A DNA stretch of 33,471 nt. It comes from Chloroflexota bacterium (lineage in GTDB: Bacteria > Chloroflexota > Chloroflexia > Chloroflexales > Chloroflexaceae). The stretch's first letter is position 1. Each line of letters opens with the position of its first letter. The stretch covers positions 1 to 33,471 of the forward strand of contig JAUQOZ010000043.1 in NCBI GenBank assembly GCA_030550625.1. Direction: 5' to 3'. The notes below the pieces were generated by a model. That model did no database searches. It had not been told where the DNA came from and saw only the letters and a program-made list of their open reading frames with translations. A program made the position numbers and the translations under genes. Positions 11,840 to 20,355 of this stretch are shown here, piece by piece.

Positions 11840-13477
11840 CTACGCGCCTTCACCAATGCGGAACCGCGCCAACTCTTTGCCGGTCTTTTCGTCGTAGGCA
11901 TGCACCGTACAGACGAGGCACGAGTCGTAGCTCCGCGCCACATGGCCGAGTTCGACCGGATCGTTGGGATCGGCAATCGGCGCGCCGAGGAAGGCTTGTT
12001 CCATCGGCCCATTGACATCGCGGCCATCGCGCGGCCCGATGTTCCACGCCGTCGGCGTCACCACCTGATAATTCTCGATCTTGCCATCCTTGAGCACGAT
12101 CCAGTCCGAGAGGCTGCCGCGAGCGGCTTCGGTTGAACCAAACCCGCGCCCTTCGGGCAGCTCCTTCGGCTTGATATAAAACTTCTCGTGCAGATTGATC
12201 TGGTCAAGCCACTTGCGCACCAGCTTGTAATACTTGGGCGCTTCGTGCATGCGGGCCATCACCCGCACCAACACACTCGGCCCAACCGTTGTCACCGCAT
12301 CGAGGAAGAGCGGGTCGTAGTCTTGCCAATCGGCAGCGCCGGGGCGGCCAGCAATCACCTGCCGGGCCAGCGGGCCGGCCTCGACCGGATGGCTGCCGAC
12401 GCTGGGGATGAGGTAGCGCGGCGCTTTGGCCCACGTGTACTTGCCCTGCCGGCGGCCAACTTCGGGATCGATCGGCTCGGTGCGCCCTTCAAACGGGTGC
12501 AGCGCATGGCTGCCCTCGTAGAACGAGTGGGTCACGTCTTCGCGCACGTTGGCCTGATCAAAATCGTAGAACTGGCCGTTGACATACACGCCGGAGCGCG
12601 CGATCAGCGCCGCGTTGCGGCCCTCGATCGTCGGGCGAGCATAGAGCTCGGGATGGAAATAGGTGCCGGTGGCGATGTAGTTATTCCAGCCAGCGCCATA
12701 CTTATCGAGACCAGCGGCCATCGCAAAGCGGATGAAGAAGCCGCAGTCAGAGTTGTAGTGGCGCTCGTTCTCGTGCATCCACTCCATCACGTCGGCCCAG
12801 CTCTTGTTCTGCATCCAGCGATCGACTGAGCAACCGAGCCACTTCTTCTCCAGCCACTCATCTTTCCAGTATTCGAGAATGGCGATAGCGCGGGTGACAT
12901 CGGCCAGCGTTGGCGCACACATCACACCGCCGGGGATCATGAAGCTGGAGTGGGGCCACTGGCCGCCGAAGATGGCGTAAATCTCGACCGGCTTATTCGA
13001 GAGGGTCACGCCGTGCTCATAGCTCGTGCCGACAAAGGGAGCAAACCGGCGCACCGCCTCATCGTATTCGGGCAGGTGAGCGTACTTCTTGTTGGTCAGG
13101 TCGATGGCGAACAGCGCATAGAACCAGCGCGGGATGCTTTGCAGCGTCTCGCAGGCTTGGGCGATATTGCGAATCAGGGTCGCATTGGGCGGCAACTCCG
13201 TTTGCCATGCCGTATCGAGCGCGTAGGCCGCCTTGGTCAAGTGGCTGCCGCCGCAGATGCCGCAGATGCGCGGCGTGACGATCAAGCCGGCCTGCGGATC
13301 TTTGCCCTTCAAAATAATCTCAAAGCCGCGAAACATCGAGGCCTCAGTCCATGCACTCGTCACAACCCCATCGCGGATTGTGACCCGCACGTCGAGGTCT
13401 CCCTCGACGCGGCCAAGCGGGCTGATGCGCAGATCGCGCCCGGTGATCGTTGCCGGATTCTCGATAATATTGACCAT
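11840..13477 (-). CDS. hhyL: [NiFe]-hydrogenase large subunit, group 1h (actinobacterial type)
   Basis: Catalytic subunit carrying the NiFe(CN)2CO centre and oxidising H2. The 545-residue protein has the N-terminal nickel motif RICGICGGSH (Cys72, Cys75) and the C-terminal motif DSCLVCTVH (Cys520, Cys523, His526). It has DSC instead of the common DPC. A 19-residue tail after His526 should be cut off by the protease encoded next. The GGQWPHSSFM and RGFGSTEAARGS blocks fit the group 1h family (formerly group 5), known for high-affinity, oxygen-tolerant oxidation of trace H2. GGGAGA lies 8 nt before the ATG. The gene begins 18 nt after the small-subunit stop. Confidence 0.95.
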   Translation of the reverse strand: MVNIIENPATITGRDLRISPLGRVEGDLDVRVTIRDGVVTSAWTEASMFRGFEIILKGKDPQAGLIVTPRICGICGGSHLTKAAYALDTAWQTELPPNATLIRNIAQACETLQSIPRWFYALFAIDLTNKKYAHLPEYDEAVRRFAPFVGTSYEHGVTLSNKPVEIYAIFGGQWPHSSFMIPGGVMCAPTLADVTRAIAILEYWKDEWLEKKWLGCSVDRWMQNKSWADVMEWMHENERHYNSDCGFFIRFAMAAGLDKYGAGWNNYIATGTYFHPELYARPTIEGRNAALIARSGVYVNGQFYDFDQANVREDVTHSFYEGSHALHPFEGRTEPIDPEVGRRQGKYTWAKAPRYLIPSVGSHPVEAGPLARQVIAGRPGAADWQDYDPLFLDAVTTVGPSVLVRVMARMHEAPKYYKLVRKWLDQINLHEKFYIKPKELPEGRGFGSTEAARGSLSDWIVLKDGKIENYQVVTPTAWNIGPRDGRDVNGPMEQAFLGAPIADPNDPVELGHVARSYDSCLVCTVHAYDEKTGKELARFRIGEGA

Positions 13478-13495
13478 TGCCAGCTTCTCCCTAGC

Positions 13496-14467
13496 TTATA
13501 CAACAAACATATCTTCTTTTGCCCACTTCGGCGCTGCCACCCGCGCCGCTGCCGCCAGTGCCATATAGCTGACCGGATCGGTGCCGGTTGGCACTTCCTT
13601 CGGAATCGCGCCACTGATCTTCTGCGTCTTGAAGACGGTGCCGGGGGCCAGATCGAAGAAGGGGAACTCTGGCTCGGTGCAGCCGGTGCAAGGCATACCG
13701 GCGCGAGTCTTCGACGACTGGCGATTCCAGAGGATGCGGTTGCAGGGCGAGCGGGTCATCGGGCCGCGGCAGCCAAACTCGTAGAAGAGACAGCCGGTGC
13801 GGGTACCCTGCCCAAATTCGAGCGTTGATTGCTTGTACTCAAAGAACTGCACGCGGGTGCAGCCGGTTTGGGTGAAGCTGGTAAAGAAGGTCTGCGGGCG
13901 TTGCAAATCATCGAGCGCGATGTCGGCAGCGCGGCCACTGGCGACGGCGACCAGAATCTGCGTCACCCAGTCGGGGTGGGCAGGGCAGCCGGGAATATTG
14001 ATCACCGGTAAGCCAGCCTTCGAGCGCCAGTTGGGGCCGAGGAAGCCGCCGAGTTCGCGCTTGTGGAATTGGAGACCGGTGGACTGGCTGGGGTTGGGGG
14101 CCATCGCCGGGATACCGCCCCAGCAGGCGCAATCGCCAATGGCAACCACAATGCTGGCCTGCGCAGCCAACTCGCGCACCCATTCTTGCATCGGGCGATC
14201 GGCGAACATGTTGTAGCGGCCAGTGCCGTTCGGCGCCTGTATCACCGATCCTTCAAAGACAAAGATATCGAGCGGGCGCGCGCCGCTGGCGCAATCGTGG
14301 AAAATCCGCTTTGCGTTTTCGCCCAACTCCATACCCAACGAAGGGTGCCAGAGGATCTCGATGCCGAAATCGGTCACCAGATCGCAGGCGCTGGGTTCCT
14401 CGGCGTTCAGGAACGACATCGTGTTGCCGCTACAGGCGCCACCCTGCAGCCAGAGCAATGTTGCCAT
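13496..14467 (-). CDS. hhyS: [NiFe]-hydrogenase small subunit, group 1h (actinobacterial type)
   Basis: Electron-transfer subunit with three Fe-S clusters. The 323-residue protein starts MATLLWLQGGACSGN. At the proximal cluster the usual CxGC is CSGN (Cys12, Asn15), so one normal cysteine ligand is missing. Group 1h enzymes are known to use three cysteines and one aspartate there. Other conserved cysteines are in GDCACWGG (113, 115), PGCPAH (161), and Cys203, 226, 233, 242, 260 and 263. There is no Tat signal and no C-terminal membrane anchor, so a cytoplasmic enzyme is likely. A strong site, AAGGAGG, precedes the ATG by about 7 nt. It is followed directly by the large subunit. Confidence 0.95.
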   Translation of the reverse strand: MATLLWLQGGACSGNTMSFLNAEEPSACDLVTDFGIEILWHPSLGMELGENAKRIFHDCASGARPLDIFVFEGSVIQAPNGTGRYNMFADRPMQEWVRELAAQASIVVAIGDCACWGGIPAMAPNPSQSTGLQFHKRELGGFLGPNWRSKAGLPVINIPGCPAHPDWVTQILVAVASGRAADIALDDLQRPQTFFTSFTQTGCTRVQFFEYKQSTLEFGQGTRTGCLFYEFGCRGPMTRSPCNRILWNRQSSKTRAGMPCTGCTEPEFPFFDLAPGTVFKTQKISGAIPKEVPTGTDPVSYMALAAAARVAAPKWAKEDMFVV

Positions 14468-14517
14468 CGAATCGCCTCCTTAATGGTCTTTCACACACAA
14501 CAAACCTTGGTCAAAAC

Positions 14518-14533
14518 GCAACCTTGAGGTTGC
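14518..14533 (-). terminator. Terminator-like hairpin between hypB and hhyS
   Basis: A perfect 6-bp stem with a 4-nt loop, read on the minus strand as GCAACC-TCAA-GGTTGC followed by GTTTTG. The short stem and weak T-run suggest partial termination or mRNA processing rather than a strong terminator. It could set different levels for the maturation genes and the structural genes (inference). Confidence 0.4.
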
Positions 14534-14556
14534 CGCACCACGCTTTTGTTCTCTAA

Positions 14557-15249
14557 TCAACCACTGGTACGCCGGTGCTCCCCTTGCGTCGTGATCCGCT
14601 CGCGCAGCCATGCCAGCCACTCGGCAAGACCACCTTCGCGGCGAGCCGAGGTAGCGATAATCGGCGCGAGCGGGTTGACCGCGCGGATATTTGCTTCGGC
14701 TTGCGCGCGATCAAACCCCACCGGCTCGGCCAGATCCATCTTGGTCAGCAGCACCGCATCAGCGGTCGCAAAGGTTGACGGATACTTCAGCGGTTTATCT
14801 TCGCCCTCGGTAGTTGACAACAAGACTACTCGCGTCGCCTCGCCGAGGTCGTAGCCTGATGGACAGACCAGATTGCCGACATTCTCGATAAACAGCAGAT
14901 CGAGCTCGTTCAAATCCCAACCTTCAAGATGGCGGGCAACGATGTCTGCCTCAAGATGGCACATATCGCCGGTTTGAATCTGGCGCACCAAACCGCCGCT
15001 GCGCGCCAGCCGGCGAGCATCGTTATCGGTGGCGAGGTCGCCGACCAACGCTGCGACCCGGTACTCGGCCAGCAGCGCGCGCATCGTCGCTTCGAGCAGG
15101 CTGGTCTTGCCAGCGCCGGGGCTCGAAAGCAGGTTAACCACAAACACACCAGCGGCGTGAAAGCGGCTGCGCAGCTCGGCGGCGAGTTGGTCGTTCTTGC
15201 TCAGCACACCCTGTCGAATTTCGATCAACCGTTTGGCTTCGTAGCTCAT
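14557..15249 (-). CDS. hypB: Nickel-insertion GTPase HypB
   Basis: G3E-family GTPase that, with HypA, delivers nickel to the large subunit. The 230-residue protein has the P-loop SSPGAGKTS (42-50), GDLATDND, the metal-site Cys97-His98 (MCHLEAD) and Cys129 (NLVCPSGYD), and the TKMD base-recognition motif. There is no histidine-rich N-terminal stretch, so it has no nickel-storage domain. The frame is open 42 codons further upstream over hypA, but the ATG at 15249 overlaps the hypA stop as ATGA and is the natural start. Confidence 0.95.
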   Translation of the reverse strand: MSYEAKRLIEIRQGVLSKNDQLAAELRSRFHAAGVFVVNLLSSPGAGKTSLLEATMRALLAEYRVAALVGDLATDNDARRLARSGGLVRQIQTGDMCHLEADIVARHLEGWDLNELDLLFIENVGNLVCPSGYDLGEATRVVLLSTTEGEDKPLKYPSTFATADAVLLTKMDLAEPVGFDRAQAEANIRAVNPLAPIIATSARREGGLAEWLAWLRERITTQGEHRRTSG

Positions 15250-15590
15250 GGCGTCTCCAATGCCACCAATTCCAATTCGCGCCCGTGAACGAGCTGGCCA
15301 GAGGGTTGGCCGCACTGCGGGCAACGGAACAAACGCGGGTTCGGTAAGGTCACTTCGGTGTTGCAGGTGGAGCAAAAGACCGTCACCGGCACCTCTTCGA
15401 TGATCAATTCAGCGTTCGCCAGCGGGGTGCCTTCAGCGGCAATCGCAAAACTAAACCGCAGCGCATCGGCGACCACGCCGGCCAGCGCGCCAATCCGCAA
15501 ATGAACGGCGCTGATCTCCTCAGCGCCGGCTTCGGCAGCGGCGGCGCTAGCGATATTCACAATGTTGTGCGCAATCGATAACTCGTGCAT
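15246..15590 (-). CDS. hypA: Nickel metallochaperone HypA
   Basis: Small metallochaperone that binds nickel through its N-terminal MHE motif and zinc through two CxxC pairs. The 114-residue protein begins MHELSIAHN, with His2 as the nickel ligand, so the start is fixed at 15590. The zinc-site cysteines are FCSTC (73, 76) and FRCPQC (90, 93). The upstream extension of the frame is translated repeat DNA. No good ribosome binding site is visible. It is coupled to hypB by an ATGA overlap. Confidence 0.95.
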   Translation of the reverse strand: MHELSIAHNIVNIASAAAAEAGAEEISAVHLRIGALAGVVADALRFSFAIAAEGTPLANAELIIEEVPVTVFCSTCNTEVTLPNPRLFRCPQCGQPSGQLVHGRELELVALETP

Positions 15591-15600
15591 AGGGTTAACG

Positions 15601-15790
15601 TACAGGCGCAAAGCGAGCAAAGACGGTTAACGCAAAGACGCAAAGCAAGCAAAGGCGCAAAGGGTTTAACGCAAAGGCGCAAAGGGCGCCAAGGACGCAG
15701 AGATTGTTGGGGTTTGGCTTAAGCATAGCGGTACTCTCCCTTTGCGCCTTAGCATCTTTGCGTTTGATTCTTTAGCGTCTTTGCGCTCCT
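15601..15790. repeat. GCAAAG-type inverted element, copy G
   Basis: The most symmetric copy. GCGCAAAGCGAGCAAAGACG-like motifs at 15603-15700 face CTTTGCG motifs at 15738-15788, with about 40 bp between. It fills the gap between the DUF1641-like gene and hypA from end to end. Confidence 0.82.
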
Positions 15791-16654
15791 TCACTTCAAC
15801 GAACTGCCAAACCGGCGGCCAAACTCGACGATCAGGCCGGCGGCGCGCTGTACGTCGGGATCGCGCAGCGCACGGAGCAGGCCAAAGAGACCGATGGGTT
15901 TTGGCGACTGGCGCAACGCCTCGCGGCTGGCGACGAAGGCGTCGCCGGCTTCGCCGACGAGTTGGACGGTATCGGGATGGAACACTCCCGAATCGAGCAG
16001 AGCATCGAACTCTTCGGAAGCGATAAACGGTTCGATCTTCTCGATCACGCGGATAAAGTTGGGCGCCACGGCCACGAGGCGCGGGAAGTAGGGCAAGAAG
16101 GCGATCAACGCATCGATGAGCTTGTCAGGTGTCACTGCGCTGGTTGCCATCACAGCGCGCAGCTCTTCGACCGAACTACGGATATTTTCGGTGAGTTCAT
16201 CGCCGCGGGCCAGCAGGTGATCGAGCGCGCTGACAAGGAAAGCGAGCAACTCGCTCTGGCCGAGCAGCCGGTCGAGCGCCGCGAGGGTTTGCGGTTTACT
16301 GAGGGTGACGAGCAAACGCTGAAAGGCCGGTTGGCTGGTGAGCATGGCGAGTTGCTCGACCGTATCGGTCAACTGCGGCAACGTGCGCGCCAGCCGCACC
16401 AGTTGGCCAGCGAGCTCGCCGCTCTCTGCTGGCAGCGCCGCGCGCAGTTCTTGCACACTAGCTGCCACATTATCGGCGATCACCTCGCCGCGTTGCAACA
16501 GGCTATCAACCGCGCCGGCGGAAAAAGCCAGCAACTCGGCGTGGTCAAGCAAGCGGTGTAACGCGGCAGCCGTCTGCGGTTCGTTCAGCCGGTCAAGTAA
16601 GGCGGCAGCGTTCAGCGGACGGTCGGCATACGTGGCGGCGCCATTGCTGCTCAT
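15791..16654 (-). CDS. DUF1641-like helical protein, first gene of the hydrogenase operon
   Basis: A 287-residue, cysteine-free, largely helical protein. It contains two similar halves (LNEPQTAAALHRLLDHAELL and LSKPQTLAALDRLLGQSELL), suggesting an internal duplication. The C-terminal FGLLRALRDPDVQRA segment resembles DUF1641, a family often encoded next to oxidoreductases, hydrogenases and formate dehydrogenases. No membrane segment is clear. The function is unknown; an adaptor or membrane-association role is an inference. AGGAG lies 4 nt before the ATG at 16654, so that start is preferred to the ATG at 16666, which lies upstream of this site. It is the promoter-proximal gene of the locus. 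Confidence 0.75.
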   Translation of the reverse strand: MSSNGAATYADRPLNAAALLDRLNEPQTAAALHRLLDHAELLAFSAGAVDSLLQRGEVIADNVAASVQELRAALPAESGELAGQLVRLARTLPQLTDTVEQLAMLTSQPAFQRLLVTLSKPQTLAALDRLLGQSELLAFLVSALDHLLARGDELTENIRSSVEELRAVMATSAVTPDKLIDALIAFLPYFPRLVAVAPNFIRVIEKIEPFIASEEFDALLDSGVFHPDTVQLVGEAGDAFVASREALRQSPKPIGLFGLLRALRDPDVQRAAGLIVEFGRRFGSSLK

Positions 16655-16782
16655 TGCGCTCCTCATGCAAGGGTGACAGTAGCGAAACCAAATTCACAAA
16701 CACATTGTGACGAGTGAAAGTCCGAAGTGAAGTTGTGGCGGCTTGGCCGATAGTGATGCGTAAAACGTGATTGTTGGTACGA

Positions 16783-16812
16783 ATTATAGCGGTCGCGAAT
16801 CGTTAACGTCAA
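16783..16812 (-). promoter_or_regulatory. Sigma-70 promoter of the hydrogenase operon
   Basis: On the minus strand TTGACG (16812-16807) is followed after 18 bp by a perfect TATAAT (16788-16783). Transcription should start near 16776, giving a 5' leader of about 120 nt before the DUF1641-like gene. This is the best full promoter match in the window. Confidence 0.7.
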
Positions 16813-16823
16813 GTGATAACTCC

Positions 16824-16838
16824 ATAACCTTTGGTTAT
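16824..16838. promoter_or_regulatory. Palindrome just upstream of the hydrogenase promoter
   Basis: ATAACC-TTT-GGTTAT, a perfect 6-bp inverted repeat ending about 12 bp upstream of the -35 box, in the divergent gap to hypF. A second inverted repeat, TCACA-N7-TGTGA, lies at 16694-16710, inside the operon leader. Either could bind a regulator (inference). The rest of the 349-bp gap shows no gene. Confidence 0.4.
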
Positions 16839-17003
16839 GATAGCGGTGCAAGTGTTCGGGATTATCTTGTGCAAAATGGGGATGCGTGCTACAGTGATAG
16901 CGCAAGTGACGTTGCATAAAGATGTTGGGATCGTAGTGACAGCCGGTGGAGTGGGAAGACGGCTAGCCACGATGCGCTTGTGCTTTAACCAGACATAATA
17001 ACG

Positions 17004-19346
17004 ATGGAACTAACGATAACCAACCCCCAGCAGCGGCGCTGGCGGGTGAATGTACGCGGGATTGTGCAGGGCGTCGGCTTCCGGCCTTTTGTGTTTGGCT
17101 TGGCGGAACGTTGGGGGCTGGCCGGTTTTGTGCGCAACGATAGCAATGGGGTGACGATTGAGATCGAGGGTGAGGAGGGCGCGTTGCACGAGTTTGTGAC
17201 GGCGTTGCAACGCGAAGCGCCACCGTTGGCCCGCATCGAGCAGGTGAGCGTTGAGCCGCTGGCGTTATTGGGAGAACGTGCGTTTGTGATCGCGGCCAGC
17301 CAAGCGCACGCTCAGCGCCGTACCCTGATCGCGCCCGATACCGCTACCTGTGCCGATTGTCTGCGCGAGATCACCGATCCCGCCGACCGGCGCTATCGCT
17401 ATGCTTTCACCAACTGCACCAACTGCGGCCCCCGTTTTACCATCGTGCTCGATGTGCCCTACGACCGCGCCAATACCACGATGCGCAGCTTTCCGCTCTG
17501 CGAACAGTGCCGGGCCGAGTATGATGATCCGCGCGATCGCCGGTTTCATGCCCAACCAACCGCATGCCCGGTATGCGGGCCGCAGGTGCGGTTTACGCGG
17601 GGAGTGGGGAGTGGGGAGATAGGGAGTGATCGTCTTGATCCGCTGGTAGCAACGGCGGCGGCTTTGGCGCAGGGTCAGATCGTGGCGATCAAGGGGTTGG
17701 GCGGCTACCATCTGGCGTGCGCCGCCGATGACGAAGCGGCGGTGAGCCGGTTGCGCCAGCGCAAGCAGCGCGAGGCGCGGCCATTGGCGTTGATGGCTCG
17801 TGATGAAGCGACGGCTGAGCAATTGTGCATCATCGATTCGGCAGCGCGTGCGTTGCTGACCAGTCCGGCCCGCCCGATTGTGCTGATGCCGCGCCGGCCT
17901 GATGCGCCGGTGGCGCCATCGGTTGCGCCGGGGATGCAGACGCTGGGAGTGATGTTGCCGTACACGCCATTGCACCATCTGCTGTTAACCGACTATGCGA
18001 CGACGGTGGGGCCGGGGCGGGTGGCGGCGATTGTGCTGACCAGCGGCAATCTGAGCGATGAGCCGATTGCGTATGAAGATGAAGATGCAGCGCAGCGTTT
18101 GGGGACAATCGCCGATGCCTTCCTGACCCACAACCGGCCTATCCACATGCGCTGCGACGATAGTGTGGCGCGCGTAGCTGCCGGTGGGCCGCTACTCATC
18201 CGCCGCTCGCGCGGGTATGCGCCCGCGCCGATCACGCTGGCTCACGAACTGCCCTGCCCGATCCTCGCCTGTGGCGGCCATCTCAAGAATACCTTCGCTC
18301 TTGCTCGCGGGCGCGAGGTCTTTCTGAGCCATCACATCGGCGATCTCGAAAATTTGCCTACGCTGCGCTCGTTCCACGAAGGGATTGCCCATTTTCAGCG
18401 GCTGTTTGATATCACGCCGGAGGTGGTGGCTTACGATCTGCACCCCGGCTATCTCGCCACTCAAGCGGCGCTGGCGATGCCGATCGCGCGCAAGATTGGC
18501 GTGCAGCATCACCATGCCCATATCGCGGCGGTGTTGGCCGAATACGGCCACGCCGGGCCGGTGATCGGGATTGCCGCCGATGGCAGCGGCTATGGGCCGG
18601 ACGGCACGGTGTGGGGGGGTGAGGTATTGGTAGCGACCTGCGCTGCCTACGAACGGGTGGGCCATCTGGGGTGGCTGGTCTTGCCCGGCGGTGAGCAGGC
18701 GGTGCGCCAGCCGTGGCGGGTGGCGGCGGCGGCGCTGGCCCAACTCTACGGCCCCGATTTCTGGCGGCTGGCGTTGCCGTTTACCCAGCAGCTCGATCAA
18801 GCGGCGTGGCAGGTGCTGGCCCGTATGATTGAACGGAACCTCAACAGTCCGCGCACCTCCAGCCTTGGCAGGCTCTTCGATGCCGCCGCTGCGCTGGCTG
18901 GGATGGGTCAGATTGCCCGTTACGAAGGCGAATTGGCCATTCTCTTCGAGCAGATTGCCGATCCGCAGCAGCCGCCCTACCCTATGCCGCTGCGCGAGCC
19001 GGTCACTGCCGGCGGGCCGTTCACGCTCGACGGGTTGGCGTTGTTGGCGGCGCTGGTTGATGATCTGCGGGCCGGCGTTGAACCAGCAGCGATCGCAGGC
19101 CGGGTGCATCACGGCGTGGCGCAGGCGCTCGTGGCGGCGTGCCGGCGAGTGCGCGACGAGCGCGGTCTTACGACTGTCGCCCTCAGCGGCGGCGTGTTTC
19201 AAAATGTCTTGCTGCTGGAGACACTGGCCGATGTGTTGCGAGCCGATGGCTTTACTGTGCTGATCCCGCGCCTTGCCCCGCCGAACGATGGCGGGTTGGC
19301 GTTGGGGCAGGTGGCGGTAGCCGGGGCGATTTGTGGGATGGAATAG
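17004..19346 (+). CDS. hypF: Carbamoyltransferase HypF
   Basis: HypF makes the thiocarboxamide on HypE from carbamoyl phosphate, the source of the CN ligands. The 780-residue protein has the full domain order: acylphosphatase (about 11-100, GIVQGVGFRPF), zinc-finger pairs CADC, CTNC, CEQC and CPVC (116-191), a YrdC-like domain (about 212-390), and a Kae1-like carbamoyltransferase domain with QHHHAHIAAVL and AADGSGYGPDG. A GGGGAGT simple repeat (17599-17628) encodes a few extra residues between the zinc-finger and YrdC domains. It is divergent from the operon holding hypABCDE. CATAAT lies just before the ATG and no ribosome binding site is seen. Confidence 0.96.
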   Translation: MELTITNPQQRRWRVNVRGIVQGVGFRPFVFGLAERWGLAGFVRNDSNGVTIEIEGEEGALHEFVTALQREAPPLARIEQVSVEPLALLGERAFVIAASQAHAQRRTLIAPDTATCADCLREITDPADRRYRYAFTNCTNCGPRFTIVLDVPYDRANTTMRSFPLCEQCRAEYDDPRDRRFHAQPTACPVCGPQVRFTRGVGSGEIGSDRLDPLVATAAALAQGQIVAIKGLGGYHLACAADDEAAVSRLRQRKQREARPLALMARDEATAEQLCIIDSAARALLTSPARPIVLMPRRPDAPVAPSVAPGMQTLGVMLPYTPLHHLLLTDYATTVGPGRVAAIVLTSGNLSDEPIAYEDEDAAQRLGTIADAFLTHNRPIHMRCDDSVARVAAGGPLLIRRSRGYAPAPITLAHELPCPILACGGHLKNTFALARGREVFLSHHIGDLENLPTLRSFHEGIAHFQRLFDITPEVVAYDLHPGYLATQAALAMPIARKIGVQHHHAHIAAVLAEYGHAGPVIGIAADGSGYGPDGTVWGGEVLVATCAAYERVGHLGWLVLPGGEQAVRQPWRVAAAALAQLYGPDFWRLALPFTQQLDQAAWQVLARMIERNLNSPRTSSLGRLFDAAAALAGMGQIARYEGELAILFEQIADPQQPPYPMPLREPVTAGGPFTLDGLALLAALVDDLRAGVEPAAIAGRVHHGVAQALVAACRRVRDERGLTTVALSGGVFQNVLLLETLADVLRADGFTVLIPRLAPPNDGGLALGQVAVAGAICGME

Positions 19347-19407
19347 CCACGAAAAGACACACAACGCACAAAAACCATGACATGTTTGTGTCTTTTTGTG
19401 GCTATTC
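19342..19407. terminator. Long hairpin behind hypF
   Basis: AATAGCCACGAAAAGACACA at 19342-19361 pairs with the complementary TGTGTCTTTTTGTGGCTATT at about 19388-19407, with roughly 25 nt between the arms. The stem includes the hypF stop codon. There is no long T-run afterwards. It may end or protect the hypF mRNA. The bases from 19408 to 19506 hold nothing recognisable. Confidence 0.55.
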
Positions 19408-19506
19408 CCCATCCCCTTACCCCGTCCACGGGTCGGGTAACATGGGATGCGGGGCGGCCTGCTTTCCGCTGCGTGCCGCTGCGACTCTGCGGTCAACCAC
19501 ACCGCC

Positions 19507-19642
19507 GTGCGGTACAATACTGGCATCTCGCTGAAAGGAGCATGCCGATGCCTGTGACTCTCGCCGAAGTGCAGCAACTGGCCGAACAGCTCACACCTGC
19601 TGAACAGGTCCAGCTCATTGCGCATCTGGCCCGGCGGTTAGC
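19507..19642 (+). repeat. Duplicated 5' module of the antitoxin genes, copy 1
   Basis: This 136-bp stretch is nearly identical to 20356-20492, with three substitutions and one single-base indel. It contains a TACAAT -10-like hexamer (19512-19517), the ribosome binding site AAAGGAG, and the first 31-32 codons of the antitoxin gene. Identity stops abruptly after the shared codons. Confidence 0.92.
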
Positions 19643-19826
19643 GGCTACACTGCCCGCCACACCTGCGCAAACCGGCGCCGGCGCCGATCCGTGGGCGAAA
19701 CTGGCGTCGTTTTGGCGTGAAATGGAAACGCTGGCGCCGTCTAGCCCTGATCCGTCCGAGCAATTGCTCGCCGATCGCCGCAGCCGCCAACAGATGATCG
19801 AGGGTTCTGACCATGTTCACGCTTGA
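19548..19826 (+). CDS. Putative antitoxin of a PIN-type toxin-antitoxin pair
   Basis: A 92-residue protein located just upstream of, and overlapping, a PIN-domain toxin gene. The N-terminal 31 residues (MPVTLAEVQQLAEQLTPAEQ onward) form a short helical segment shared almost exactly with the antitoxin at 20398. The C-terminal part is unrelated to that protein and includes DPSEQLLADRRSR, resembling toxin-wrapping antitoxin tails. AAAGGAG lies 7 nt before the chosen ATG; another in-frame ATG two codons upstream almost touches this site. The antitoxin role rests on context and size. Confidence 0.8.
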   Translation: MPVTLAEVQQLAEQLTPAEQVQLIAHLARRLAATLPATPAQTGAGADPWAKLASFWREMETLAPSSPDPSEQLLADRRSRQQMIEGSDHVHA

Positions 19827-20253
19827 TGCCAGTGTCTTGATGCGCCGGGTCAATGCAAAAGACCCGGCGGCGGTCGTGTGCGACGAGTTGCTGGAGGCGA
19901 TCCGGTTGAAAGCGATCCCTTTAGTCGAGCCTTTATTGGTGTTGCCGGAAGTAGCCGGCGCATTTAGCCGCTTCTTCCGCGATCCAATGCGGGGTCGGGT
20001 CTACGCCGACCTGTTGCGTGATCTGCCTAATACCACCTATGTCCCGCTCGATGCTGCATTAGCGCAAGCTGCCGCCGAGTTGGCCGCCGATCGCTTTCTG
20101 CGTGGCGCCGATGCAGTCTACGCGGCGGTTGCGCTACGCTATGGCGCAACACTGGTCAGCCTCGATGACGAGCATCATCGTTATCTGAGCGGGGTGATTA
20201 CCGTGCAAACGCCAGCGGCGGCGCTAGCAACAATTGTGGCCGAACCATTTTGA
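19813..20253 (+). CDS. PIN-domain toxin (VapC-like ribonuclease)
   Basis: A 146-residue PIN-domain protein, expected to be a magnesium-dependent ribonuclease that cuts RNA when free of its antitoxin. The acidic residues of the fold are present: Asp5 (LDASVL), Glu46 (LPEVAGA), Asp100 (GADAVYAA) and Asp118 (LVSLDDEH). It overlaps the antitoxin gene by 14 nt. The length is typical for VapC-like toxins. Confidence 0.9.
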   Translation: MFTLDASVLMRRVNAKDPAAVVCDELLEAIRLKAIPLVEPLLVLPEVAGAFSRFFRDPMRGRVYADLLRDLPNTTYVPLDAALAQAAAELAADRFLRGADAVYAAVALRYGATLVSLDDEHHRYLSGVITVQTPAAALATIVAEPF

Positions 20254-20355
20254 GCGTGATACTGCGCAGGTGCGGGGAGGGGGCGGTTTAATTGGTTGTG
20301 GTGCGGTTGCTGGTGTGGTCTTTGCTGACAATGATTGATCAGGGGTCGCACGTCT

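Noticed and set aside
13496-14467. Classification as a membrane-bound group 1d or a cyanobacterial-type group 2a uptake hydrogenase
   Set aside because: There is no Tat signal, no membrane anchor and no cytochrome b gene, and CSGN in place of CxGC points to group 1h.
18192-19625. Long minus-strand frame opposite hypF (477 codons)
   Set aside because: It is fully antisense to conserved hypF domains and reads like a shadow translation, rich in Arg, His and Gln.
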